Part shown: positions 8,535-19,159 of the stretch, in pieces
Layout: every line of letters begins with the position of its first letter
How positions within the stretch are numbered: the stretch's first letter is position 1
Assembly (NCBI GenBank): GCA_038501195.1
Contig: JBBPUQ010000012.1
Span: 1-64,000 of the forward strand
Source of the DNA: Nemania diffusa
Lineage: Eukaryota; Ascomycota; Sordariomycetes; Xylariales; Xylariaceae
DNA: 64,000 nt
Direction of reading: 5' to 3'
Program-made: the position numbers and the translations under genes
The notes under the pieces: model-generated
Told to the model about the DNA's origin: nothing
The model's database searches: none
Seen by the model: the letters and a program-made list of their open reading frames with translations, nothing else

Positions 8535-10889
8535 GTTAAGATAGGTAGATCTTCTCAGATTTTCCCCCTTTAAGAACCGTACGTGCGACTTTCACCGCAT
8601 ACGGCTCAAGCATAAATTTTTTATAGGAGAAATACTCCAAACAGTAAAGTATAAAAACTCTACTGTCAATCTACACGCATGTTAAGTCAGCGATATTAAG
8701 ATATCATCTATAATCAAATTATAGTATAAGTATAATCTTAATAAGCTTAAATGTTTAGTTATATTACTATATATAGCTAAGATTAAATATTTCTAGTGGT
8801 TTTTATATACGACCTGTATTCATTCCAGCTTTAATTACTCTAATTTTATTTAATCCTTCTTCAGTTAAATGACCTTTAGCCTCCATAATTTTAAAAGCTT
8901 CTTTAAAATCATTTAAATTTAAAAGTTTGGACCCTAGTAATGGATATTTATAGAAAAAAGTAAGAATTTTATTATCTATGTCTTTTATAGATGTTACGGT
9001 AAAATCCGCAGCAAATCCTGCTCTTTTTTCAATTCTACCACAATCTAAGAAATTCTTTATCAACTCTAATAGTTGAATATCTCTAGAATGTTGAGTTATT
9101 TTAAATACCAACTGCACAGCTCAACCTGTTTTGGATTTTGGGGATTTTCCTATATTAATATAGAAACAAGACTCTCCTTCACAAAATCCCGCTAATCAGT
9201 AAGGGTCTGAAATAAAAGTAGGGGTAAACTTAGGTCTTTCTACAGGTACAACCTTTAAATTATCAGGTAATTTTTTAGATAAACCCAGATTCAAGGAAGA
9301 TTTCAGATTAATTATTTCTTGTAAACCTTCCAATGTAAGATGTTCCTTTTTATACATAATTTGAATTATCTTAACAAATAATTCAAAATCTGCTTTTTTT
9401 TGCGTAAGTAAAGGATATTTTTTAAAATGAGGTATAACAAAATTAATTAATCCTTCTATATTTGATACTTTATATTTATAGGTATCATCTTGTGGGTTAT
9501 AATATATATTACCACTATTACCCATAGTTTCTTGTAATAGATCCAATAACAATCTATCTTTTACATTTAAAGCTAATTCAAATGAAGCTAAGACAAAATA
9601 ACCTAATTTTCTACTTTGATCTTTTACAATTTGTACAACAAAGCTACCTTCTGCATCGACTAATCCCGTCAAGAATCAAGGATTAACTAAGGAACGCTCT
9701 ACTGTATGCAAACCACGAGTAAAAATTAGTTTATCCTTACTTATTAAACCTTCACGACAAAGCCGATTAAACGAATCTGACTTTACTTGTATAGAATTAG
9801 ATTTAGTATGAGCAGAACCTTCAACTTTTATACCTAAATAGGTAACAACAACTAGAAATAAAAAAATTATTATTAATAAATATAACATTATTATACAAAG
9901 ATCAAAAAAACTTCCCATTATGATTAAACAAAACAATCACGTAATTGTACACAATACAACACGAAAAAAAAATAAACAGATTAGCTAAGATATAACAATA
10001 TCTTACAATATGCTTAATACATAATAAGTATCCATAACTAGATAAAAAAAAAGGAGCTAATAATGAGAAATAAAAAAAGCTGTAACTCAAATTCATGCTA
10101 AGATAAATTTAGAACATAACTAACTCACTTTATTACCTGCAAATCAGGATATGCACATTCTAAGATATAAGATGCACTACTACGTTCAAAATTAGTCCTT
10201 ATTTTCTATCTTAAATAATATCAGACCTTATCTTTATTAACGTAATATATAAATCCGTACACAACATAAGGTTATACGCTTCCTAAATACGTAGGAGCAA
10301 ACACCTCATGAATTTTTTGTCGTAATTTCACATAGTCGTTTTAACATTTAAACCTTTATCTTTTCCTAGATTAAGTTATACTTAACCTGGATAAGCTTTT
10401 GCTTTTTTAACTTCTCCTTTCCCCCTTACCGGATATAACTACTTCAATCTATTTAGATCTTATAAGTTACCTCTTTAATGAAAAAAAATATCTAAAAATA
10501 AATACTTTATATTTCATTAATGTAGATAAAGGGGTTACCAAGTTCATATACTAACACAATAACGTAAGATTTAGGAAAGTAGCTTTACTTCGCTGAAAAT
10601 ATGATTTCTCCAATAGATTAGTATGTCAAATCTATAATCTTCCAAAATATATAAATATACCAGCACGAAGCGTCTTGGCTACTTTGACTTTCGCTTTCCA
10701 TGTCTTACTTACACTAGCTCCTGAAAGGAAATAAATACTTTTATTTCCTTACATTATTATTTAAAATAGGCTACATTGTCCCTAAAGCTTCACACAAATA
10801 ATTACTAATTTGCATGTCTAGGTAGTGTTAGGCAGAGAAAATACCTAGTGGAATTACACCACATTGTTAATATACGCTTCTTGTCGCAC
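8535..10889 (-). mobile_element. group II intron 3 of rns encoding a LAGLIDADG enzyme
   Basis: The 5' end is GTGCGAC. Domain V is GAGCCGTATGCGGTGAAAGT then CGCACGTACGGTTC at about 8,573-8,606. A domain VI-like hairpin ends CTACCTATCTTAAC just before TATTTAATTCG. The site is the 16S 950 region. About 950 bases of ribozyme precede the ORF and about 190 bases of unassigned ribozyme lie between ORF and domain V. No reverse transcriptase is present; LAGLIDADG-bearing group II introns are known from fungal rns. Confidence 0.85.
8803..9936 (-). CDS. LAGLIDADG homing endonuclease within a group II intron
   Basis: One frame with UGA as Trp runs from 9,936 to 8,803. It opens with a hydrophobic stretch (IIMLYLLIIIFLFLVVVTYL region, residues 10-30). 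TRGLHTVERSLVNPWF follows just before the first motif FLTGLVDAEGSF. The second motif is LAGFCEGESCF. The C-terminal GLNKIRVIKAGMNTGRI is typical of the family. It would promote spread of the host group II intron by cutting rather than reverse transcription. It seems intact. The extra N-terminal membrane-like segment is unusual for a DNA-cutting enzyme. Confidence 0.85.
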
Positions 10890-10928
10890 ACATACTTCAC
10901 TGCTGGAGTCAGAAACGGTCTAGTGATT
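10890..10928 (-). rRNA. rns: rns exon 3, mini-exon
   Basis: These 39 bases (ATCACTAGACCGTTTCTGAC through CCAGCAGTGAAGTATGT) correspond to the strand just before the conserved TTTAATTCGA. The exon is squeezed between a group I and a group II intron. Joined with exons 2 and 4 it gives GAACTGAAA-TCACTAGACCG...GTATGT-TATTTAATTCG. Confidence 0.8.
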
Positions 10929-13765
10929 CAATCCTGATTAATTAAGGGTTTTTATTACCGTGTTGATAACTATCCACCGTACGTGGTTTTAACTTTACTT
11001 ATCAAATAAATAAAATATAGATTATCCTTCCCCTTTATGATATCGTACTCATTACAGGACCCGACTGTACATTTGGACAGACATTTCAGCCTAACCCTGG
11101 CGAACCAGTCTGTAGCGACATTTACAACTGCCGACGGTCTTCTACGAGGACGTCATTAACCGTTTTCACCTAATTTTTCTATAAAACCTTGAAATAGTAC
11201 GGTTGTAACCTTCCCTCTACTTCTTTTTATTTATTTAAATTACTCTGAAGGCCAGGATGCTGCTTGCTAGCCTCCGGCCGATCAGACATAAAAATAGGAA
11301 TTCTCTTTACTTCAAAATTTGGGAGTTTTACAGATTGTCCCTCATCTAATAATTTCTTTAAACCCCTAAAACTAACGTTTACCGTACTTAATGTTTCTTT
11401 TAGTGTATCAACTAATATAATTTCACCACTTGGTAATGTTATTTCATAAATACAAGTTCTAAAAGAAGATAAAGGTTTATTAGTTTTTTTGTCTATAATA
11501 CACCCATCGCTAAGATATTCATAAGTAGCTTCAGCACTGATAATATTATCAATTTCCTCTTCACTTAATATTTCGGCCGGTTTTGTACTATTAGATAGTC
11601 TAAAGTTATTCATATTGTAAGTTAATCTTAAAATTAAGGATCTAATTTTTTCTATTTTATGTGAACCTTTATACACTGCACTGCAAATTATTTTAAAACT
11701 TAAAAAATCTTTACCTTTTTTACTAATGAAAATCATATTTTCAATAAAAGGCACGAAATAATTATTTAATATAAATATATTTTTTATTTTAAATAAAACT
11801 GAAGGCTTCCCTAATCTAGATTTTTGTTTATTTATTGAAATAGCTGAAGAATTTTTCAACTTAAAAATGGAATATTTATCAAATCCTAAATTATTTTCTA
11901 GAAATTCTTTAACTTTTAATAAAACAGGATATTGTTCCTCTGATAATTCAATTGAAAATATAGGCTCAATATCTGTTCTAGATATAAAGAATGATCCATC
12001 TCCTTCAATAAACCCTAATAGTCAATATTTCGTTATATTTATTTTTTCTATGTATTCTTCCGATGTTACTATTTTACGGCTTTTATTCATACTACCTTTA
12101 AGCTCTAATAAATTTTGTATTAGATCTTTAGATTCAGCAATTTTAGTATTACTAGATCTTTCGTGGTAAAGTATGAAAGCTTTTTTAAAATTTAAATAAT
12201 CTAAAAATTTAGTGGTATTAAGGTTAAATTTATCAAAAATAGATATTAATTTATATACACCTTGTTTATCAGATACGGTATATACACATTTATCTTTATA
12301 AATTCTAATATTACCTGACTCTAATTTATTTTTTATAAACTCTAAAGTATTTAAGTCATCAATATGTAGTTCAATTGCAAACATAAATGAAAATTTACTA
12401 ATATTTCCTTTTTTGTCTAATACTTTATGAATAATAAAACTTGACTCTGCATCTGAGAACCCCACAAATCATTGTTGAAATATTTGAGAATCCGAGTAAA
12501 AACCAATAACAGCTTCTTCACTAAAGGAAACATGACCAGATAACATGGAACTAAAATAATTTGAATAAGGGTTTGCCTTATTCATACTACTTATTATATT
12601 TTGTGGTAAATTTTTTTTCATCATTTTCATTTCTTATATTTATATTAATTAATACTATTTTTTATACGAGCTAGTATTTACTCGGTAGAATATTCAAGAG
12701 GTCATCTACAAACCCTGAAGTATATTTGCTTTCAAAGATTAGTAAATTAGAAAAGTAAATATAAACTAATTGATTTATTACTACTTTACTTTATTTAATC
12801 TAAACCAGAAATAGAAATAAAAATAAAAGTTAATACTAAATTTTTCATATTTGTTTTTAAAGCGTAAATATCCTTTCCTCCATTCGAAGAATGGAGGCTA
12901 TTACACTTAATAGAATAACAAAACATAATATACAAATATTACCCTTTTTGTATGCACTCTCTCCAAATATGTTTACTCACAATAGTGACTTCGCCCTAAC
13001 TTATAACTTTTTACTTTATAGGTCACAATTAAGATCCTTTTACTACAACACATTTAGGTTAACCTCCCTTCCTCCTTGCGGGCCAGGATTTTACTACCAG
13101 TTGAGGCCTTGCCATCTTACTAGTGATAACTTATAGAATCTACTGATAATGGTAGTCTATTACTCTCTACGGCGAAGTATAAATGCAGATTCCGTAACGC
13201 CCTCTGCAAATATCTATTTTTCCATTAATTTTCGAAGTTTAATATATCAGCTTCAGACTTCTTGTCTATTTCTTTTGTCCAAGGTCGTATGCGTTTTACC
13301 CCTCATCAAGCTTTATGCTCAAACTCCTTGAGGCCAATTACGTTCACTCTTTCATAGGATATGACTGCTATAGTATAACTTCTAAACTTTACAGAGTAAA
13401 ATTCACTTAATTTTTAATTATATTTCAGTAGCACCAAAGATCCGGTCCATCTTACAATAAAACGTTAAAAGTTAGCTTCACTTTTATACTAGTGAATTCT
13501 AGTTCTGGATTTTTCTCTTATTAATTTAAAGTTTTACTACTGTAAAACTGAAAACGATAATAAATATAGAAACATGAATAAAGTTCAAAGTTCTATGAAC
13601 CTAGTTACATTAGACTTATAGTATATTTAAGCTAATTACAGGTAATTCTCATAATAATTTAAATTATCTTAATTTAAACAAAAATTAATTTTATAGAGTT
13701 GGAGTTGAACCAACACTGGAATATTATTAATTTTTTTCTACGTGGCTTTTAATAATTACACGCTT
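10929..13765 (-). mobile_element. group I intron 2 of rns with LAGLIDADG gene
   Basis: The intron separates GGAACTGAAA from ATCACTAGACCGTTTCTGAC, in the 900 region of 16S. About 1.1 kb of structured but gene-free RNA (12,650-13,765) precedes the ORF. The 3' core with CAGACTGGTTCGCCAGGGTT and ACAGTCGGGTCC lies at about 11,050-11,110, after the ORF. The last 120 bases form peripheral P9-like hairpins. The core type differs from the other group I introns in the window. Confidence 0.7.
11227..12630 (-). CDS. LAGLIDADG homing endonuclease in rns intron 2
   Basis: A continuous frame of about 467 codons opens when UGA is read as Trp. The start MKMMKKNLPQNIISSMNKAN lies at 12,630. The first LAGLIDADG motif is WFVGFSDAESSF (about residue 56) and the second WLLGFIEGDGSF (about residue 203), each followed by the usual alpha-beta core. 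About 100 residues at the C-terminus (from EEEIDNIISAEATYEYLSDG) look like a DNA-binding module with a SFRGLKKLLDEG repeat. The enzyme would cut intron-less rns to spread the intron. It appears intact, one of few such genes here. A decayed relative lies at 3,050-4,190. Confidence 0.85.
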
Positions 13766-14254
13766 TTCAGTTCCTGCGTTGCCACATTACTCTTGAGGTG
13801 AAATGCTTACACTTTCATTTATAGACCAAGTTATTAAAACCTAACCTATGGCATTCATCATTCTCTGCAAAGACTACTGGGGTATCTAATCCTGTTAGTT
13901 CTCTGTGCCTTCGTCCTTCAACGTCAGTTTTTACATAAAAGGTTGCCTTCGCCTTTATCAGTCCCTAAGGTATCAACAAATATCATCTCTACACCTCAAG
14001 TACGACCTCCTCACATAAAACTCTAGTAAAAACGTACCTTTATAAAGGAAAATTTTCACCGTCTAAGTACCCTTTAAACCTATTTAAGATGAATAACACT
14101 AGCCTCTTACGTATTACCGCGACTGCTGGCACGTAATTAGTCAAGGCATCAATCTGTTTATCGTCATTATCCATAAACATTTAGAATTTTATTCGATAAT
14201 CAATTTATAGAGCTCCTAAATCTACATTCCTCAAAGTTGCCAGTTCAGCCGTTA
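13766..14254 (-). rRNA. rns: rns exon 2
   Basis: The exon begins TAACGGCTGAACTGGCAAC, contains the 530 loop (GTGCCAGCAGTCGCGGTAAT) and the 790 loop (GATTAGATACCCCAGTAGTC), and ends near GCAACGCAGGAACTGAAA. The boundary with intron 2 is uncertain by a few bases. Confidence 0.88.
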
Positions 14255-17122
14255 ATAGGGTAGGCTGCCAGTATAGTCAACCCCCCTCCGAACCGTACGT
14301 GCAATTTTCACTGCATACGGCTCTCCCCCTATTCTACCTACGTGAAGAGTTACGGATTAATATCTCTATTAATCTTATTCTGTTTACCAGAATATCAGGT
14401 CTATTTAGAAAGTGACCCAGGATAGATAGGTGATAGTTTTTGCTATCCATGCTGCCCGGGGTTTATCTTTTATGGAATAGGCTGTTCCCCTTTCTAATGT
14501 ATGTCTTCTCTCCTACATTAGTACTATGGGAACTCTGAACTCTTTATTTATGATCACATGAATTTTGTTCTTATCTATCGACTTACTTTCCTAATATCAA
14601 TCTACAATCTTTCCCTTTCTTTTTTTGTACTGCCAAGTATTTTAGGCTGAAGCCTTGGTGTTTTCCATTATGGACGCAAGTGACATTCTTTACAAAGAGG
14701 AACCTGCTTTCTATTGATCTTAGCCAGCAATTTGTTGAAGGAGTTCAACTTCGTATTGATCGTCTTTATGTGTTTCAAGTGGTGCATCTCTATATTCGAA
14801 GATGTTCCACAGTTTGCACATTGTTCCCCAATATTAGATATAGTGGATATATCCCAAAGCTTAGCTTTTAGTGGATCTTCTCATTTCCTTATTGTTGTTT
14901 TAAAGTTCATGGGTTTTCTCACTAATTCGTTAAAGTCAAACTGTTGGGTTTTATTTACTCCTCCTATATTTTTATTTATTAAGATATTCTTACCTCATTT
15001 GTGGTTGACCATCTTCCAGCTCAGTTTATATTTTCTCCTAATTGTCATTTTCAGGCTTCCCATCAGGATTCAATATATTTTATTAAAAAGGTAGATATTA
15101 TCAACAAAACTGTAATATAGGATATACCCAGAATATATGGATTTATATCTTATGACTAAGTCTCACAGTGGAACTGTTATGAATTTTTGTATAGCTTTAG
15201 CCTTGTATACGCCGTTTTTGTCAATTCATATGAAACCCTCCTTTTCTAACTTTTTACATATATCAAGAATAGGGGCTGTCATTCAGAGATTACCTCCTGG
15301 GACCCTTTTTCTTAATCTGGCCTTATGACTCTTTGTAAGTAAAGTTCCCTTGATTCACAATTTCTTTATATAGGTTCCTAGGAACTTAGCCCTTTCAGTT
15401 CTAGCGTTCGTTATTAAAGTTTTTTGTTCTGATAACTCCAATTTTAGGATTTCCAGTTGTTCTTTAATTTCTAGTTTTAGATTTTCTGCGAAGGCTTTGT
15501 TCCCTCATACTCCAACTAGTCAGTCATCTGCATATCTCACATATCTTATTCTGGCTATGAATTTAGGATTCGGAATTGTAGATTTCATCTTCCTTCTTTC
15601 GATAATCATCTGTCTAAGATTCTGTTTGTCAGTACTGTTCCCTAACCCTTTTAGGATTTTCTTGTTCAGTCTGTATACTTGACTTCTAGATTGTGGTATT
15701 TCGGATTATTCATATAAGGTAGTTCATTTTTATTTTTTCTTCGAGAATTTTGATCTTCTCTTCGATAAAATTATCAAGTTTGTTCAGTACCAGGTTTGAT
15801 AGTAGGGGACTGATGATTCCTCCTTGGGGTGCACCGATAGTTGATGGCACATATTTTCTAGTGTCTCATTCAACATATCCTGCTCTGACTAGCTTTCAGT
15901 ATAGATGAATTAGTCTTGCATCTTTGAAGTTTTCTTCTAGGAGGGATTCAAGGATTTTATGATCGATATTATCGAAGAAGGCTTTTATGTCTCCTTCAAT
16001 AAACCAAGCTACACCCTTTCATTCTCTTATAGATTTCAAAGCAGTGTGGCATCCTCTATTGGGACGGAATCCATGTGACATTTCTGAGAATTGTGGTTCA
16101 AAGATTGATTCCATTACAGTTTTGATAGCCTGTTGTATGATACGGTCTCTAGGAGAGCTTATACCAAGGGGTCTCATCTTTCCATTCGATTTTGGAATAT
16201 GCACCCTTCTCACAGGTTTGAACTTGTATTGTTCCTTTCTCAGTTCCTCACTTGTCTTCTTAAATCAGTCTTCGTTTATCCCGTCAAGGGTTATCTCATC
16301 TGTACCTTTAACCATCATTCCTGGTTTACTTTTAAGGTCTTTGTATGCTGCTTTTAAACTTTCGACTGAAGTTATTAGCTCGAATGCGTTTGTACATTTG
16401 TTGTTGGAGTTGAATATAGTAACTCCTTGTAGATTGATTGTTTGGACATTTTTTTGTTTATTCATTGTTCTATTATATTATATTATTTAGCGACTTTGTG
16501 ACCATTGTAATAGATAAAATATCCGCTAGGATGTTTCATAGATTTCAATTAGAAGACTAAGTCGAGATCAATAGATAAGTGGGATAACTTCATGAGTCTC
16601 ATTAGTATTAGACAAGCTCATTATACATGAGTTTGTTATACACAAGAGCTCCCGAATTCTTTATTTGACGTCTATGTGTACTTAGATAGTTACGGTATAA
16701 CACCCGATGATTTTATTGCTTTATTCGCGATGGATGTCAGCTGGTTTTTCTAGGATCTATCCATAGCCTATGATAGTCCTCAGTGACACGAGCTTGTATC
16801 CTATATTTATTCTAAGTCATCTACAATTAACTTTTTTATCTCGTCTGATGGTCCTCCAGATCCTCATCTCTTCTTTCTATCTTATACACTTTAGCTCGCG
16901 ATGGAGTTGTCGTTGCTTCAGTCCAATAGGACATGGATCCTGCTCCTTCGCTTTACGTACATGCTACACTCCCCTCTTCATTGCTGAATTTTCAAGGTCT
17001 AGGGTGACGCCCTTTAAACCGAGGATAAGTACGTTGCTTTACGACCTTTGAAAAACGAATCGATTACATTATGAATTTCTTTATTCATACATAATTGGCG
17101 CCAAATAAATTAGACGGCGCAC
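14255..17122 (-). mobile_element. group II intron 1 of rns, encoding a reverse transcriptase
   Basis: The 5' end is GTGCGCCGTC. Domain V is the classical hairpin GAGCCGTATG...CGTACGGTTC at about 14,292-14,325. Domain VI ends CAGCCTACCCTAT with a plausible bulged A. The site falls in the conserved GGTCAATG...TAACGG region of the 16S 5' domain, a known hot spot in fungal rns. About 630 bases of ribozyme precede the ORF, which lies upstream of domain V. Confidence 0.85.
14668..16465 (-). CDS. group II intron reverse transcriptase / maturase with HNH endonuclease
   Basis: Read with UGA as Trp, the protein opens MNKQKNVQTINLQG. It carries an RT-0/RT-1 region (HIPKSNGKMRPLGI), HGFRPNRGCHTAL (RT-2a), GDIKAFFDNIDH (RT-3), GAPQGGIISPLLSN (RT-4) and the catalytic YADD near 15,520 in RYVRYADDWLVGVWGN. 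A thumb/maturase part follows. The HNH-type end has CANCGTSSNIEMHHLKH and CKECH, with zinc-binding cysteines. Such proteins help the host intron splice and copy it into DNA at the homing site. A frameshift near 15,690-15,710 separates the RT-4 and YADD parts, so it is either mutated or misread. A stop directly after CKECHLRP truncates the usual short tail. It starts about 650 bases inside the intron, the normal free-standing position. Confidence 0.85.
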
Positions 17123-17510
17123 GGCCATTGACCAAAATTCCTCACTGCTGTACTCACTTGCCTTGGGCTTTTTTCAGACCCAATGTGGTCGATCAACCGT
17201 TTCAGTTTCGACTACGAGAATTAAGGCTTGTTAAGAAATCACCTTAACAACTACCTATCCCGACGATATTTCCTTAAGTCCTCTTAAAGCGGTATTACAC
17301 CTTTTGACTATGAGGGATCTTTCCCCTCTCTTTAAGGTAGGCCGGATATCTATACTCACCTGTTCACCACTTTTAATAAAATTATTCATTAAATTAAACG
17401 TACGATTAGCATGTGTCAAGCACTTTGACAGCGTTCAATCAGAGCCATCACCAAACTCATCTTTATTTTTTTAGTTTTGATGGTAAAGTCCATCACTATA
17501 AATTTTTTGT
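17123..17510 (-). rRNA. rns: rns exon 1 (5' domain)
   Basis: The exon runs from the 5' domain (GATGAGTTTGGTGATGGC, GGCTCTGATTGAACGCTG) to GAATTTTGGTCAATGGCC, just before the GUGCG of a group II intron. The 5' end is uncertain by some tens of bases. Confidence 0.85.
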
Positions 17511-17865
17511 TTTATTTATTTTTTTTTTAGTTTCGGACAAAAGCAAGCTATTTCTAGAAAGGTTATGTCTTTCTAAATTATAGTTTTATGTAAGCTTTGC
17601 AAAGCTAGCGTTTAAATTATATATTATGATAAAATTATCTCTAAATTTATTTTATTTTCTATTTTGTACCTAAACCTTCGCTTAAAGTAATTTTATACAT
17701 ACATATTGTTTACTATAACTTTACTTAAATTCTTTTAAATTTAGTCTATTATTATCTCAAAAACAATTTTTTTTAGTTTACCAGCGAAGCATAAATAAAA
17801 AATAGAAATTTTTTATGGCAAAGATCGCGCGCATAGTAAGAAAAGGAGTAAGATGTCAAATTACT

Positions 17866-18894
17866 TTAAGAACCTTTTTTTCCTACTATAGTCAAAAGAC
17901 TATAAGGATGTTTTCCAGCTCTTTTCAAATCCGGTCCAAAATCTGTGGGTGCACCTGAAGCTTTATTACGATTATAAAGTGTAGGAGCAATTGCATGTCC
18001 AGGTAGTTTATCGGGTTTATCTAAAGCATTCAAACGAGGTAATTGTTTAGTAAAAGCTTCAGGATCTCTAGTCATGTATTTAATAGGCTCCATTCTAACG
18101 GAAACATGTGGACCTCTTATACCATATCAATCTAGGCCCATCTTAATTTTTACAATATCATCTTTGCTACCCATCCGTGTTAAGAAAGGTTCGGGTATTA
18201 GATTAGATTTACTACTATCTAAATTGCTACTTTTACTTAACTCCTCTTTTGTACTATCTACGTCTACAGAGCTAGTTTTACTTGACTCACCCTTACTATC
18301 CATATTTAAAATTTTAGCTTCATTTAAACTAATTTTTTCAGGTTTAGATGGAACCTTATACGATGATGCACCATCCATAAATAAATATTTATCCCCGAAT
18401 ATTTCATTAAATAAATTGTTTAATGGTGTTGACAATACCCCACTAATTAAGAAAAAAACACAAGTTAAGTGAGCATCTAAAAATTGTAATATTACAAAGA
18501 TGAAAAAGATTAAGCATATATTAATAGAAAATATTCTAAAAAATTCAATTCAACTTGTATTTATATTTTTATTATTTAAAACTTGATATAATTTAGTGTT
18601 AACATACGCTAAAAAACCAGACAAGATTAATGTAACAAAATACGAAGCACCACATAATTTACATAAAATTTTTAAAGGGAATGTAAATAACAAACCTACA
18701 GTAATTAATATTAATATAGTTATAAATAACTGTCTTTTGTTTAATTTACTATTAATTTTTTTATTACCCCCAAGGTTACCAGTTGAGTGTAATTTTCTGC
18801 GTTGTAAAAAGTGACTCGCAGAATAAAACCTAAATGTACCCCTTGACAGCAATGGGGAATTTAAAGAGTTAACAGCTAAAAACCTAATGGACAT
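17866..18894 (-). CDS. hypothetical membrane protein ORF342 between atp6 and rns
   Basis: With UGA as Trp, 342 codons open from MSIRFLAVNSLNSPLLS at 18,894. An N-terminal stretch carries TFRFYSASHFLQRRKLHSTG, much like a mitochondrial presequence with cleavage-type motifs. About four hydrophobic segments follow (LFITILILITVGLLFTF; YFVTLILSGFLAYV; IFSINICLIFFIFVILQFL; LTCVFFLISGVL). Then comes a Ser/Lys/Asp-rich part and a Pro-rich tail with APTLYNRNKASGAPTDFG. No known family is recognised. It starts 57 bases after the atp6 stop, in another frame; the same frame is also open upstream across the end of atp6. Its layout recalls the extensions of nad4 and cox1 and ORF238. Its length without stops supports a real gene. 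Confidence 0.7.
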
Positions 18895-18950
18895 ATTATT
18901 TATTTTGTTAAATTTAAAATTAGAATCCTTTTCTACGTAGTGTGCCTTTA

Positions 18951-19159
18951 TTAATGTAAATCCAATCCATCTTTTATGTAACCAGATGACAAAACTATAA
19001 AAACTTGTGCCTGTATAAATGCAATCCCTAATTCCAAACCCGAGAACGCTATAATAAACGACAAAGGGATTAATCCAAAAAAAAAAGAATACTATACCAC
19101 TTGTCATTATATTGTATGTGAAACCAGCTAATATGTTTAATAGCATGTGTCCTGATAAT
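18951..19159 (-). CDS. atp6: atp6 exon 4
   Basis: It starts [20 protein letters not shown] and ends [10 protein letters not shown] then TAA. The run of ten T (19,077-19,086) shifts the frame by one; with nine T it reads [20 protein letters not shown]. Confidence 0.88.

Larger units (their letters stand above)
5163..17510 (-). rRNA. rns: mitochondrial small-subunit rRNA gene, whole span with five introns
   Basis: The 12 kb gene is split into six exons (listed separately). Universal landmarks appear in order on the minus strand: 5' region GGCTCTGATTGAACGCTG (about 17,435), GTGCCAGCAGTCGCGGTAAT (about 14,115-14,135), GATTAGATACCCCAGTAGTC (about 13,873-13,892), TTTAATTCGATGATCC (about 8,517-8,532), AAGTCATCATGGCC (about 8,298-8,311) and GCTAGTAATCG (about 5,365-5,375). 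The 3' end near 5,163 follows a sequence matching the terminal helix and the region past it. It forms the small subunit of the mitoribosome. Intron sites fall in conserved functional regions, as usual for mobile introns. The exact ends need RNA data. Confidence 0.9.

Noticed and set aside
9902..10096. 64-codon hydrophobic frame upstream of the rns intron 3 endonuclease
   Set aside because: It lies in group II ribozyme sequence and overlaps the start of the real ORF in another frame; AT-rich DNA easily gives hydrophobic frames.
10130..11200. Possible large-subunit rRNA
   Set aside because: The sequence fits group II intron domain I, a 39-base rns exon and the 3' core of a group I intron; no LSU landmark was found.
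12891..13331. Plus-strand frames upstream of the rns intron 2 endonuclease
   Set aside because: The region is the structured 5' half of a group I intron; the frames have no known features.
14714..15094. Plus-strand frame of 126 codons in the rns group II intron
   Set aside because: It is the complement of the HNH/maturase end of the intron reverse transcriptase.
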